Source of the DNA: Sclerodactyla briareus | Lineage: Eukaryota; Echinodermata; Holothuroidea; Dendrochirotida; Sclerodactylidae | Length of the DNA: 64,000 bases | Direction of reading: 5' to 3' | NCBI GenBank assembly: GCA_026419785.1 | Contig: JAODTK010005762.1 | Span: forward strand, 124,001-188,000 | Shown here: positions 13,086 to 26,147 of the stretch, in pieces | Position numbering within the stretch: position 1 is the stretch's first letter | Layout: the number at the start of each line of letters is the position of its first letter | Notes under the pieces: generated by a model | What the model was told of the DNA's origin: nothing | The model's database searches: none | What the model saw: the letters and a program-made list of their open reading frames with translations, nothing else | Translations under genes and position numbers: made by a program

Positions 13086-15303
13086 AACAATCTGTAGATT
13101 TTGGGCAGCTGAGTCATTAATTAAGTTGGTAATTAGCTTATTTTATGTAATTTATTGTTTAAGCTTGGTAGCAAGATTACGCAAGACCCGTATGTGCTAC
13201 ATTGATGTAGTTTGGCATGTAGGACCTTGATGACAGTTAAACTTGGGAAGTTTTATTTTGTTTGTTTTTTTTTTATTATTGTTTCAGTCCTAAAATATGC
13301 GACTTAAACTGTGGTCCTAATTAGCCCAATTTGCGAATTTTTCAAGTTTGGTCCGATTTTCACGAACTTGGTGGATGTGGTCTATCATGTTCCCGAGAAA
13401 TTTAAAAGTGAAGTCGGGGTCACTAGATGTCATTCATGTGTCTAATTTACATAATTTATGCCATTTTTGAAAGTTTGTTTGATTTCCACAAAATCTTGGT
13501 AGATGTGATCCCCACCTTTGATCTGATCATTTTAAAGGTACATCTGGGGTGTATGAATTGATGGGGGGGGGGCCTCATTTGCATAATTATTCCATTTCCA
13601 ACGTGGTAGAATTTCCGCCAAACTTATAATAACTGTATGTTCTGTTAACATTTTCTTGGATCTGAATGTGTTTGATTGTTCATGAATTGATTGAATCCAT
13701 CATATAATAGCGTCTGTTAGAATAAATCACAGAGATGCGTAAACCATATCTCCAGTGACAATTTTACTGCTGTTATAAGCTGCCCACAAGCTAACCCTCT
13801 CTTACCCAACCAATTGATTAGGTGTATTAAACCTAAAAAATACTGTAACATTTTTTTCCCTCTCTCTCCTGGGGACGCGTGCCCAGGAAATGGTCTGCGA
13901 CTGTGTTGCTATACATGTCAATTAATAGAGAGACAAATCTGGAGGTTTCCTAAAGATATATCTTGGGACATTGAACTTGATGCTGCGTGGGGATAGGTTG
14001 TTGGTGTGTGGGGAGGGGGAGGGTGTTTTTTGCTGGCCTGGCAGGGAGTGTAGGGGGGGGGCTGGATGGAAGCCTGGCTCCTAGTGGAGAATAAAAGCAA
14101 TGATAATGAAGGAAATTTTGATTTTAAAAAGGCAAAGACGCACGGGCTGCTAAGGGAATTTAGAACGTTTCAAGTTGGATTTTTTCAAATTGGGTATTTA
14201 TGGAGAAAGGAGTGTGGGGGCATGAAACTAAAAAAACACTTAAGGGACTTTTGTCAAGAGTAAAACTGGTAAAACAAGAATAGCGGTTAAATTTACTGCT
14301 AAATTGTTGGGAAATCACCAGTAAAATACAGAAATTCAAGTAAAATATGAAAAAGTGATGGAGTGCCAGGATTTCGAAGAAATAAAAAAACCTGACCAAG
14401 ATGAGGTAAATGGTGTAGCAATAGAGTACTATACAGTGTAAACCTTGTAGGATGGATATATCAGTTGAAGAAAATGTAAATTTCTGACTTTTCCTATTGT
14501 CTTTCGAGAAGTAACATGTTAATACATATCTTTAAGATCATGGAACATGCACTAATGCTGACATACACTGTTCATATACTGTATGTGCCAGGCATGCCCA
14601 TGTGACGTGCATGTGATGCACTTGTGGAAATGCTTACAGTTCTCTTGGCATGTTGGCCTATAAACCACAAATATTACTGATTTTTTTTTTTCATATTCCA
14701 TATGTGCAAATTGTATTTTGGCTATCCAGAGTAGATGGGTGTTTTATCTGCAACAAATTGTTTGTTTTGTGCTAAGGGGACAAATATAGGCCACAGACTC
14801 ATATGGACCAATACACAGTGTCTAACAAATTATAGATGTCTTTGAGGTCATACCTGGAGGGGGTTGAGGGGGTGTTAGTATTCCTATTGGTGTTCTATAT
14901 TGAAATTTCTTTATTTCTCATAACTACATCCATTTGTTCTACAAAAACTGTTGTGTTTCATATTTTACTTAATTTACCATATTTTAACACGGTAAATTAC
15001 AATGGCAGAGTAAATTACCATGTTTAAAGTAAACCAGTAAATTACCGACTCACAGCACTGGAACTGCGACATAAACTTGGTGAGGGTTGATGATGATTAC
15101 AGAATCGCTCGACAAATTCAGCGTTATGACATCGTGCCAATGCAAATACCCCAACAAAATTATGCGTGTGTTGTGGAAATCAAAGTGCGCTAGCTATGTA
15201 CAAATTTCTTCAATATTTCTTGCAATCATTTTGTATTTTGGGTGGTGCCATTGATACCCTCTCGATCAACTCAAGAAGTCTCTTTCATACCTTCCCCTTT
15301 CAG
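13086..15303. other. Region upstream of the TMEM45-like coding exon (probable intron)
   Basis: No coding sequence is recognised. Because a splice acceptor ends at 15303, the end of this stretch is probably the intron before the TMEM45-like coding exon, and a 5' non-coding exon must lie further upstream. I could not place it. The start shares a dispersed repeat with 190-250. Confidence 0.5.
15289..15303 (+). promoter_or_regulatory. Splice acceptor before the TMEM45-like start codon
   Basis: The tract ATACCTTCCCCTTTCAG ends at 15303, directly before the exon bases ATGCCAAG and then ATGTCC. This pyrimidine-rich AG places the start codon near the 5' edge of the exon and implies at least one upstream non-coding exon. 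An in-frame alternative ATG at the exon edge (15304) is out of frame with the protein, so 15312 is preferred. Confidence 0.55.
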
Positions 15304-15311
15304 ATGCCAAG

Positions 15312-16195
15312 ATGTCCGACTGCTGGCAGGACTTCGCCATTTTGGGAGCCTTCCTCTTTGTGCTGGGCCTGATATGGACCTTCAAGAGCTCCTTCCAGAA
15401 GTTTGCGCACTTGATTATAGGCCCGGAAGATAACGAGGTGCCTCAGCAGAGCTACTTTCACAGGCGTCTGTGGTTAGAGGGCCTGGTGTCATGTGTCTGT
15501 GCTGCTGCAGTCATTATTTCCTACCTGGTCAGCAGTTCTGGTCAGGATGACTTTGAGAGCTCAGACGAGGACAGCAGGTCTTTCCTGCTCCTATTATGGA
15601 TGCCATTCTTCATTTTCGGGGCAGTCGCAACTATCCTCTGAGGCTTTCTCGCCGCTCTACAAAGTCCTTGTGAGGCCTTTCCTGATGGTTGCCTTTCTGT
15701 GTGAGTTTGCACTGGTATCACACCACGTCCAGGACATGCCTGTCGGCAGCGGACAAATCCATGTACACCCCGATGTATCTGCTAATCTACTTCTCGGCCA
15801 TTGTGGTCTTGGCGGAAATCGTCATCCCGGACATGGAAGACCTGCTGGTCTTACGATGTGGCGTGACGCTCATGAAGGGTACCTGGTACTCACAGGTGGC
15901 CTTCACGCTCTGCATGACCGGCAGGGAGTGGCTACGCGAAGAGGGCGTATCCATCACGGTGCTCCTGGTGTTCCTGTGGCACTTGGTCCTTGCCTGGATC
16001 GTGATCCGGGTCATGCAGAATACAATCAAGGCGGTGCTCCTCGACCAGCCCTGGCTCTATGAGGAATACGAGAGAGAGAGGGAGGAGATGTCTCCGGACA
16101 AGCCCAAGAGGCAGCTGGCGGGGCCAAAGGAGGCGGTGCATCTGACTAAACAGCAGCTCATAGAAATGAACTGGCACAGTGGTTTCATCAAATGA
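15312..16195 (+). CDS. TMEM45/DUF716-like multipass membrane protein (two frameshifts)
   Basis: This looks like a member of the TMEM45 (DUF716) family, multipass membrane proteins of poorly known function. The exon opens at 15304 after a pyrimidine-rich acceptor ending in CCCCTTTCAG, and the ATG is eight bases in. Reading on to the TGA at 16193-16195 gives roughly 290 residues, close to the usual length of about 275. Family-like features appear in order: an N-terminal hydrophobic segment (FAILGAFLFVLGLIW), hydrophobic segments near residues 56-76 and 91-109, the histidine-bearing motif CEFAL followed by WYHTT (compare EGFLFYYH in TMEM45B), KSMYTPMYLLIYFS, KGTWYSQVAFTL (compare QGTWFWQIGFVL) and FLWHLVLAW. 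The tail is charged. The frame slips twice, near 15637 (a CT repeat) and near 15711, each equivalent to a loss of two bases. Because the protein sense resumes perfectly after each slip, assembly errors are more likely than a pseudogene. A distant AATAAA lies at 17857-17862. Confidence 0.8.
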
Positions 16196-19100
16196 TGACA
16201 CATTGGGATTAGAGTGAACTTTATGCCAGAATGCAAGAGGATAGGCTTCTAGCTGTGGAGGTGGTGTGGGGGGGGCCAAGGAGGCACGGTGGTGCATGAA
16301 CGAAGAAAGAGGAAGAATCAGCAGAAGAAGGCATCAGACCAGTATCTGCATGGTTGGCTATCGGGGATGGATAAAGGAAAAAATATAAGAAGGGCAAAGA
16401 TTTGCATATACAGCATATAAACTAGAAGTGCTTATTGGTAATTGCATGGCCTCGCTGTAATACAGAACAAAATAAGCTCAATTAATTAATGTATGGCAGT
16501 TCATTTGGTTGAATGCATTAAAGCAGGTCGTAAAATGAATGCATTGGAACATTACTATGAGCTCGAATATGCAAACAAATTACAAGTTCAAATAATATAT
16601 AAGCTTGGAAATTATAAAATGTGTTGATGGGCGAGTTTGGCTTTCATCAGTGCAGGTACAGGAAGATTATTATGAGATTGTGTGAGGAGGTTCTGCAATT
16701 TCTCTTATATTAGGAACTTAGGAAGATGAAAGTTGCGAAGGAGGCTGAAGAGAAGTACATGTTCCAAGGAAAATTATATTGTATAAACAAGTTTTACAAA
16801 AAGGATAGCCAATAGTACAGTCTACAGTAGATGGTGACGGGCTCGATTCAAATTGTGGTGTGTAAAATCATGGTGCTATACTCTACTTGTTAATCACCTC
16901 AGGAAAAGTGACCATATTTGTAGCTATTTTGTCAGGGGTGATGTGAATCATGTGATATGTTTATGAGGCCTAGCTTTGTTGACTAAACAAATAGTACTAT
17001 ACTGTATAATCTAGAGAATTTGAGTCAGAGCTACACTACAACTAGAATTTACTTTTACCACCTTTATAAACACATGGTTACTATTTATATTGTTGTGTGT
17101 GGCACATATGAAGTTAAATTAATGCATCAGTATTGTATTATATGTAAGACAAGGACTGTTTGGGGTTCAATTCATGTGCAAGGTGATGGAAATTAAATTT
17201 AGGTAATTAGGATTACTTTCATTAGGGATGGGGTGTGCTAGCTGGTTGCCTTTCACAGTTTTGCAAACTTCTCCAAACTTTTCCAAATGCTAATTATTGA
17301 CAATAGAACTCTAATTTTTGTTTTCTAATTGAACAAGGGGAGTTTTTGAAATGATTTGGTAATCAGGGTGAATTTTTATTCAATAGAAATCATGCAAAAT
17401 TGTAATTCACCTCTATTATCTATAATGCCTCTTGAACATCATAGGTCTGTTTTTATCTACTACATTACATCATTGATAGTGACTAAATTCAAAATCTATA
17501 ATGATCATGATTTGCATGTAGAATTTAAAAGTATTGATTACAATGATTAGTTTATGATAGAAAAATTGGGAAGCAGCGAACCAACCTAGGTTTCGTTTTT
17601 CACATCACTGATTGGTTAACATTCAAACTTTCTGCATAATTTTGATTGGATTCGGAATTGGGGACAGAAGTTCAATCATTAGGATGCAGACATGGCTAAT
17701 CCCTCAAGAGCAGTGTGGCATAGGATTTGTTTAAAAAGGGGAATTGAGGGTCATTTCTTCAAGAACGAAAATGAAACTCACTTTAAAGGAGCTGTATCAT
17801 TATAACAGTCTTTGAGTGCCCTTTGCAGTTAGCATAGGTCTGCAAGCCATCACAAGAATAAATTTTTCTGCCTTTATAGCTCACAAGGGGGGGGGTGGGG
17901 GGGATTGGTAGGGGAGTCAGTAATTATTCAGAGTTCATCGCTCTGTAGTTCTTCATAAAAAAAACTTATAAATATATACTTATGTAATGATGAGAATCTA
18001 CAAATGCTCGAGTCACTAAAATAACCCAAACTGGCAACCCATTCCTATCTGAATTTGCCAGTAGTCATGACTACATGCAAATTGTGCATTTTTCAAATCT
18101 TCAAATTCTTTTTGCATTTTCTCTAAGAGATAGTTGGTAACATACAAATAAGGAATAGTCTTTATACATAAGACCAGTCATGGCATGTGCATCCATGAAA
18201 CTTTATTCTTTTTTTCACAATTTCATATTTAAAAAATGCATGGATGGAAAATGGAACAAATTGTGGAAGATATCGCAGTACTCGACAGTAGGTTATATTC
18301 ATTCAAGTTCAATATTCAAGACAGCTATGCAAATCATGTCTTTTTTAAAATTCATCCATTTTTGCTTGATGCATATTTATTTAGTCTATTCTGAGTTTCT
18401 AGTCCACATGGGTATGATGCTATGCTTAGTGCCGTCAATGATTAAGGATGAATGCTATCAGGGTTTGATTACTTGAGAATGAGTGGCTGGTACCATAGGT
18501 GTAGTTTTGAAGCAGCTCAGTAGCCCCTGGATTCGACCCCTGACCAGGTAAACCTTCAGGGGAGTTCCAATGGAGTCAGTCAAATGATTAAAGTTCAAAC
18601 AGGGAGCTAAGGACAAAGGCTTTTTTGTACAGCATTTTTGCGTTCATTTGTCACTTCGTTCACCTAGTTGGAGACGTGTGGACTTGGAAAAACGGAACAT
18701 CACTGTCAAACTTGCACATAAAAACTCTTAGGGACAGACAACTTGTTTTTTGTGCTGCAAATCCATAGTCGTGGGCTAGCTCCGGATGAACCTGAACATG
18801 GCTTGTAAGAACCCTGCTAAGTTTATCAGCACGAATGAGGTGCAGTCTGGCCTTATGACCCCTTTCTCCTTATGGTATAATTGGAGCAGAGGATCAAATT
18901 ATTCAAGCCCAGCAGGTGCAAAACCTGAATGGAGGGATTACTGCACCTCGTGACAAGCTGTGAATCCTCCATCAGGTACACGGAATAAGGGAAGCCTCTT
19001 TGGCTATACCTTAATGTGGGGGTTGGGTTAATCACACGCAGAAAGCAAACTTGCAAATGCCTAATGCTGAGTGACCGCAACAGGTACCATTCTAAAGTCT

Positions 19101-19350
19101 TTGGGTTATGATCTGACTGGGATTCAAACAAAACCCAAGTATCCCGGGGGTGGAAGGCCACAAACTCTATAAATTTTGCCAACCCAAAGCTCCGGTCAAG
19201 GTGATGCACAACAGCCTAGACGCATTTTTCTGTATGTCTAGTACAGTCTTGGCTAGGTCCCTGCCGACCCCCCCCCCTTCCATCCCTTCCATCTTCCAAA
19301 GCAGGTTTACTACACGACTAGACATGCATGGTAGCAATGTGCTACAAGTG
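16196..19350. other. 3' flank of the TMEM45-like gene and AT-rich spacer
   Basis: The first part is presumably 3' UTR. The only clear AATAAA noticed on the plus strand is at 17857-17862, which would imply a 3' UTR of about 1.66 kb. The remainder is AT-rich with no convincing exon. A phrase near 18520-18545 (GGATTCGACCCC) resembles a pol III box B, but no matching box A or SINE body was recognised. Confidence 0.4.
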
Positions 19351-19447
19351 TCATAAACCATAACCATACAACATCTGGGATCGGGAAGGTGTCTTTTCTT
19401 TAATGGCATGTAGATACTCATTGATTGGTGCCAGGCTGTCAATGGTC
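19351..19447 (-). CDS. Candidate terminal coding exon, protein not recognised
   Basis: On the minus strand a strong acceptor (CATTCTTTTCATTTTCAG, AG at 19448-19449) is followed by an open frame of 31 codons ending in TGA at 19351-19353. The peptide begins TIDSLAPINEYLHAIKEKTP and ends SRSQMLYGYGL. Its composition is protein-like and its codons look normal, unlike neighbouring chance frames. The first base completes a codon split by the upstream intron. I do not recognise the family. If the exon is real, the rest of the gene lies at higher coordinates on the minus strand, but I could not find another exon. A weak alternative donor (TATG/GTTATG) at 19365 would make it internal. Confidence 0.35.
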
Positions 19448-22400
19448 CTGAAAATGAAAAGAATGACAAAGCATTATACAGCTTTATAACATGTTGTGGG
19501 TACAAGGCTGTTTCACAGGAGGTATTTGTGTGCAATTTTGCTGTGTGCAATAATTGTAACAAAAGTAGGATTATTCCTATGATGGTAGAAACTTGATCTG
19601 TCTCTTGCTTGCAGGCGTCTACTCATCAGCTTGCTATGCATTTTAACCTGTCAATGTATGCGCTCCCTGCCGCTTCCGACCCTCGGGGCATTGTTGACTA
19701 ACATTTCCTTCGCTTCACGCGGTCTCTCTCCCTTTCATCCGACGGACGCTCCCTCCGGCCAATTCAGTATACCCTCAAATAATCAGACCCAAACACTCCA
19801 AAGGGCAGAAGAAACCTTTGCACACTGACAGAGTATTAGTATTGAGCTTCTATGAGCAAAAGGGTTTTCCGGATTACCCCAGCAGGGGCGGCCCTGTCAT
19901 AAGAAAAGGCCCTAAAGGGATTATTAGGTCTGTTCGGAGTGAATATTGAAATCTGGGGGCGATTATTAAATGTGGAAATAATCCTCCCTTTAGGATTTAA
20001 TTAGTGGCTATACAGTAAATAGTTACTAAAAAAACATTATGTGAACCCTTTATATTTTAGTTGTTTGATTATCAAAATGATCAAATGAGTAAGGAGAAAT
20101 ACGTACTGGTATGGCCCCAACACGAGGTTTCTGATGGAGACAGATATATTAAGTAGTGGAATAGAAGCAAAAACCTAATGAGTGTGTAATGCCTTTATTT
20201 TAGTTCCTTGTATAAGGTGGGCAGAGTATTTGATTCTGTTGAAACCACCCACCGACCCGCCCTCGCGCATGTGGCACGTCCCCCCCCCCCTCCCAACCTC
20301 CCCTGCGCTCTACCCTCCTCCCCCCCCCCCCACAGTTGGGACAGTCCCTCGTCCTAAATATTTTTCCCATTAATATATATATACTGCACACATTCTATAA
20401 TGACACTAAAACATGCAATTAAATTCACATTTTTTCTTATTTTACTTCTCTGTGGAATTTTAAATCACTGATGTGCATCTGCAGTTAGGAATAACAATGA
20501 TTATTATCTTTCTTTCATCTAAACATGGTGTTTTGTTAATTTTTTCTTATTTAATGTAGCTTGTCTGCAGTGCTTGGAGATCGGAATAGTTGAGTTTACA
20601 GTAAATTTGTATGTGCAACGACTTGCTTATGTTATATATGTTCCATGTAGTTTAATTTTTAGTTGCAAGAGTGGCTTCACAACCGTTTGGATATGAATTT
20701 TAACTCAAGTGGTGTGGTCCACTCTTATAAATCCATTTCGATTTTAATCAGAGCAATTCTACCGTATTGAACATAGAATCGGAATGAACCAGTTGAACCA
20801 CTTACTGTTAATATTTTCATATTGATGTGTTTCTTATATTCAGTGCACCACATGACTGCATGCGGTCACCACAAAGTATTGAACAACTGAAAATTACAGG
20901 CAACTGAAATGGATTAAAGTACCGAAAGTATTTGCAACAAGTATTTATTTTGCCTGTGGTGTAGGTCTGTGCAGGTAGGCACACAAGGGTTGTGTTGGGA
21001 AGGTAAGCCACCAGGGCCATTCTGCAACCCCTGAACAATTTATGAGATTGGGACATGCATGAAATTGTGGGAAGGAACGGTAAATCTGAACAATCTAAGG
21101 AGGAAAAGAGTTAAGAGAAAAATTGTCCAATATTTCCACAGTGCCTGACTTTTCTAAGTAAATATTACAAACTGTGCTGTGTAGTGGGTATATCTTTCCT
21201 GTTTTATGCACATGAACGGCAATGAAGAGCTAGGGGATAGGTTCAGGAAATCAGGCACAATTTTTTCTTTCCAATTCAAAAAAGAAGGGTTACATATGCC
21301 ACTTGACCTACTGCAGCATGAAGGCAAGTCCCGAGGACAGTATTTGTTTATTGGTATTTATTTGTATTTAAGTTCTCACACTTTTAGCAATTCTCAGTTC
21401 CAGTGTATATTTTTGCTGTTTTTCTCTCTAGTTTAACAAGAGATGGAAGATGAAACCAACGAACTTGTGTGTAGTTTCATTGCTAGATATGACTCAGTTC
21501 CAAGGAACCTATGTTAGGTCATTTTGTTTGTGTGTATGTTGCAGAACTATGTGATGCCTTCTTGTGAACATGATAGCCTTAGCCAAGATGGATGAAGCAA
21601 ATACTTGATATGGCAATGTATTTTGTTTTCCACAATGAGTACATAATCCCCATTGTGTCTTAGTCAGGTTAAAAGCAGAGATGCCAAGGTCGATTATTTT
21701 CAATGAGTGGAAAAAAAAATGAATAAATTAGGAAACATGTGGAAGGCGGAAGATTGGGGAAAAATATGGGATGGATAGATGAATAGGAGTCACTCTTGAA
21801 GGCATGGCAGGGTTGCAAAGTTTGTCCGAGGTCAAGACAGGTGTGAGGTTTGAGAGAAAACACAGTAGCTCCACAAATATTTAGCCTAATCTGAGTAGAA
21901 TTTGCACTGAATCTCTTTGATATCTTTAAGGTCAACGGTCATGTTGTGGCAAGTCAGGAATCACTAAGCATTTTGGCTATCTGGTTCTCCTTGTGGTAGT
22001 GTAGTGTGGAAAGGGGTGATGATAGTGATTTTGTAATTTATGGTGGAGAGTAAAGCCTCAGGAATGCAAGGGATGGCTTCGCTAGTTCATGGAAGCTTTT
22101 TGGCCTCTCAAGCAAGGCTAACAAACTTCCATCACAGTTTCTGTGTTCATGTGTTTCTGAAGCTTCCTGCAGAGAAATTTATGATTGATATCAGTTTGGA
22201 TTTGAATTGGCCTTAATTTCCATTAGGATTTGATTTTTACTTCATAGAGAGGTCCATTAATTCCTCAATTATAATTGAGAAAAGAATGAAAAGTATGTCC
22301 CACTTCTACTTGATGCGGAGTAATTAATTCTTTCCAAGACCTTGGTTTATTTAAAAAGAGGATTCATATACCAGGGATGAAGAGTAGGTTGGCTTGCATT

Positions 22401-25400
22401 GAAAAATTACTTCCTGACCCCTCACCCCCACCCTTCCCCATCCGCAACTAATTCCCATCCCTGGTTTAGTTCATGGATGGTAAAAAAAAAGGTTGAAGTG
22501 AAAGAACCAGTTTTCAGAGTATCAGTTTAATGAGATATGATAATGATATGGTGGCAAAGGTCATGAGGGAACGGTGGCGTTCAACGACTACGTGTGCCAT
22601 AAAAATCTGTTCGAACAAACTCCCCGCCAGAAAATCAAAATCTGTGCCCCAACTCAAAAATTTTAACAGATTCATTCCATACTATCAACAAATATACATC
22701 CGGAAAACATGGGATGAATCGGTTGAGTTTTCGAATAGTTTTAAAAATAGGCTGTAACAATACTGCTAATTGGGGGGTGGGGGGGGGGGGGGTGGATCCG
22801 TCTATTCCCTGGAACTGTTCAGTGGTGAGCATGTGCATTACAGCACGAACTGGCAGAAGAAATCGTCTAGAATCAGTGGGAGTGGAGGTAATGGTTTGAT
22901 TGTTTTGATGCCCTTTTGAAGGGGATGGGTGTTAAGGTGAGGCGATAATAATCTCTCATGGGGGTATCCTTCTCCTCATATCATCCACTAAGATGACGGT
23001 GGAATTGTTTGAATTTATTTTTCCGATAAAAAAAAAATTCTCTCTCGAGAGTCCTATGACCAAGGGCAAGATTGCAGCGTACTGTATTGTGTACGGGGCG
23101 TTATTACGGTTCGAAGTACCCAACAAAGTAAGTTACATTCCATACAACAGTGGAGTCACTAGTCCAGTGTTGCGTTATAAATTTCCGAAACAGGAGGTCA
23201 ACCAGTGGAGTAAGATTTCATAGAGGGGCCAACTTCACCTTATTGTTTCCACACGGGCTCTGTCACGACGTACACACGACTGAGGTTTTTTTTATCGGAG
23301 CTAGCTGTAATTGCCCGGCCATCGGCGACACGGACCTATGCACAAAGTCAATAGTCGGGCTGAACCACCCACGCAGTTCAGAGGAAGGTATTGAGTCTTT
23401 GATTTGGATCTCTTCGGTGAAGGATTTAGCCTAATCCGGGATTGAGTCCTACCTGACTTCTATTGCGTATGGGAGTGTGCTCAGTTTCAGCACAAAACTA
23501 TAGTGCTGGCTTTCCCTTCCAGCAACTGGGCCAACTATCTGTAGATCTTCTCAGAGTGAATCAGGTTTTGTCTTTAAATGAACGCTCGGTTGATGGGACT
23601 ACCCACGCCAAACCAAACGTTTTGAAAAGTTTCGTGAATGGTTTGTTAATGTTCTAATCAAATATGTTGTGGGCTAATAATTATGTTACAGGAACGTTTT
23701 GGCGACATTTTTATTCGTTATAACGATAATATAACATTTAAAACGTTGAATAAACTGTATTCCGTCCAAGATGGAAACAGTCATCATCAGAATAACACCA
23801 CATTGACGTTATGAAAAACATTTTAAGAAGCTCTCTTTAAACTGTCATGATATAGTTTGGGTTGCTCGGGTACCCCCCCCCCCCCACCCCCCACCCTGCC
23901 GTTCCATTACTCTGTCATTCCATTTGTTCACGCCGGTTAGAGTTGATGAGTTATAATCGAAGCTAATGTGTCGTTCGATGTTGCACGTACAGTGCGTGCA
24001 GAACTATTCCGAAACTCCCCGACGCACATTTAAAGATCCCCCCCCCCCCCTTACTTGTCTACAGCAATAATATCCGATGTGATGGGATTGAGTTGGTGTG
24101 CGTTCTCGAGTGGAGTGGTGACCCAGTTTTTAGGCCCGTATTGATTAGAGCTATGTATGCATGAGGAGCCTCTTGTCTATACCCGAGCTGTTTGGTGGTG
24201 GAAGCATGAAGTCAACGTGAAGCCTTATATAGTTCAATCGCCAACAGCTATTTCATAGAAGCGTTCCTAGTTAGATGGAATATTTTAATGAGTTGATTAA
24301 AGGGGCAAGTTCAGCCAAAAATATTAAATGTCCTATGATTGGCATTGAGAATCATTGCCAAGCAAACTTTGTTTCATGTTTCACGCATGGTTCGTTATAA
24401 AGTTAACTGTAGATATATAATCATCACTGCTAAGGTTGGCGTTGACGATGTCATATCTACCAATTTTAAAGAGCAAAGAAAATTAAAAACTCCAAAAATT
24501 TCCCCCCAAAAAACTAAAAAATAATAATAATAATTATAATTAGAATAAACTACCGCAGGTCGACTTTTAAACTGGTTCATAAACATTCCCGACTCTGAAT
24601 TTAGCTTGTATAACGAACTCGGCTGGCCGCCTCGTCCGTTTTTATGTACCTAAATGCAGAGTCTGATGTTTAGTCACCATACTCAAACCGACCAATGCTA
24701 TCCGTTGATTTGCAAAAATACAGGATTCTGATTGGCTAAACCCAGTCACGCGCGTCTTTATCTGCAACAAACAGTCAGTATCTATATGTAGACTGGTTCA
24801 AGTTGTCGGGCATTTTGGAATACCACGCAGCTGGTCCGAGTACACAACAATCGAATACGTGCTCGATTTTGCGGGGGTCATAAGTAAACACTATATACTT
24901 TTCAAACGCCAAAGGAGGTTGTGTGTGAACCTTGGGAGATTTATGTTTACACGAGCAGGATATTGTTCCAGTATACGCTGCGCTTCAAAGGGCGCACTGC
25001 CTTACGGAAATACAAACTGGCAAAACGACGCGTCGCTCATTGCAATGGTGAACGTCCAATGTTTCACACGCGCAGACCTCCAGTTTCGGCACGCGTGTTT
25101 GTATTGCTACTTCCGTGAAAATTACCCCAGCACGCTACTGCCATCTTTTGTGTATGGTGCACAATGCAATTCACTTCGAATCGAACTAACGCAATAAGTT
25201 TGGTTTTAGATTTTTATGAGTTATGGTCGGTAATGGTCTATCTTTAGTCCCCAACAATGTTAACATTGACTCGAGTCACTGGGTGTTAATTAATTCAGTG
25301 TGTAAATTTTGCTTCATTCATGCAAATGTTAAAAGTTGTTGGATAACTTGGATTCACATGGAACGTACTAAGTGTGGTCCCTGACACACATCAGCCATGA

Positions 25401-26147
25401 GATATTTAAGGAGTCAATGCGAAAGTTGAATGAATATTGTGCTTCTAATTGCATAATGTAGGACAATTTCAGTTATTTCCACAAAAACATTAAATCCTTG
25501 GATAGAGCATGATCAAGATCAGTCCTCATGCATTGAAAATTGGGTCACCGGTGACTGCCAGCTGCTTCTGCTTAATGCCAGCGACGAAATGATAATTGCA
25601 AAAAAACAAACACGGGGAAAGTGCTTTTAATTTGTTTTGGCGTTGGTGGACTAATAGAAGAAAAACCACTTGATCGTGCGCTAAAATGGAAACAACAGAC
25701 GTTGAGAGTGAATTTTCACCCCATAGCCGTTATTACACTCCACAAATATGTTATGACGCTTCCCCATTTCAGTGGAACATGGTCAGTCTAACGTGGGCCA
25801 TTGTTGACACAAGGCGACCTCCACCATGTGCGTTCACTGTTCTCGAATTGGTATGTTTGGTCCTCGTACGAGGGGGCAAAAAACCAACAAGTGGTTATCA
25901 TGCATAGGAGGGGCAACAAACACCACAACAGGCACAAGATCTTAACAGAAAAGATGGAGCTATTATGAAGGATACACCATAACTAGAAGAACCCCATCAG
26001 CACCTCCTTTAACTTCATGCGTTAGTAATAACTAGCGAACATCCTCATTTTAGTTAAAATTGTTCTTGGCTAATTAAAGAACCACGCGAAGACATGGTAT
26101 TAAAAACAGGTACCATCTGCCAGGGCGGATCCAGGAATTTAGGTTAG
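19448..26147. other. Long stretch with no supported gene
   Basis: Nothing here could be assigned to a family. It contains C/G runs at about 20280, 20322, 22782, 23873 and 24040. Around 24690-24790 two inverted CCAAT-type boxes (GACCAATGC, GATTGGCTAA) lie near CpG-containing sequence, as in a TATA-less promoter, but no transcript evidence is visible. Overlapping frames of up to 112 codons at 24859-25197 follow, without recognisable domains. Confidence 0.4.

Noticed and set aside
21535-21600. Possible plus-strand terminal exon after GTGTGTATGTTGCAG
   Set aside because: Only sixteen codons before a stop, with no recognisable motif and no partner exon.
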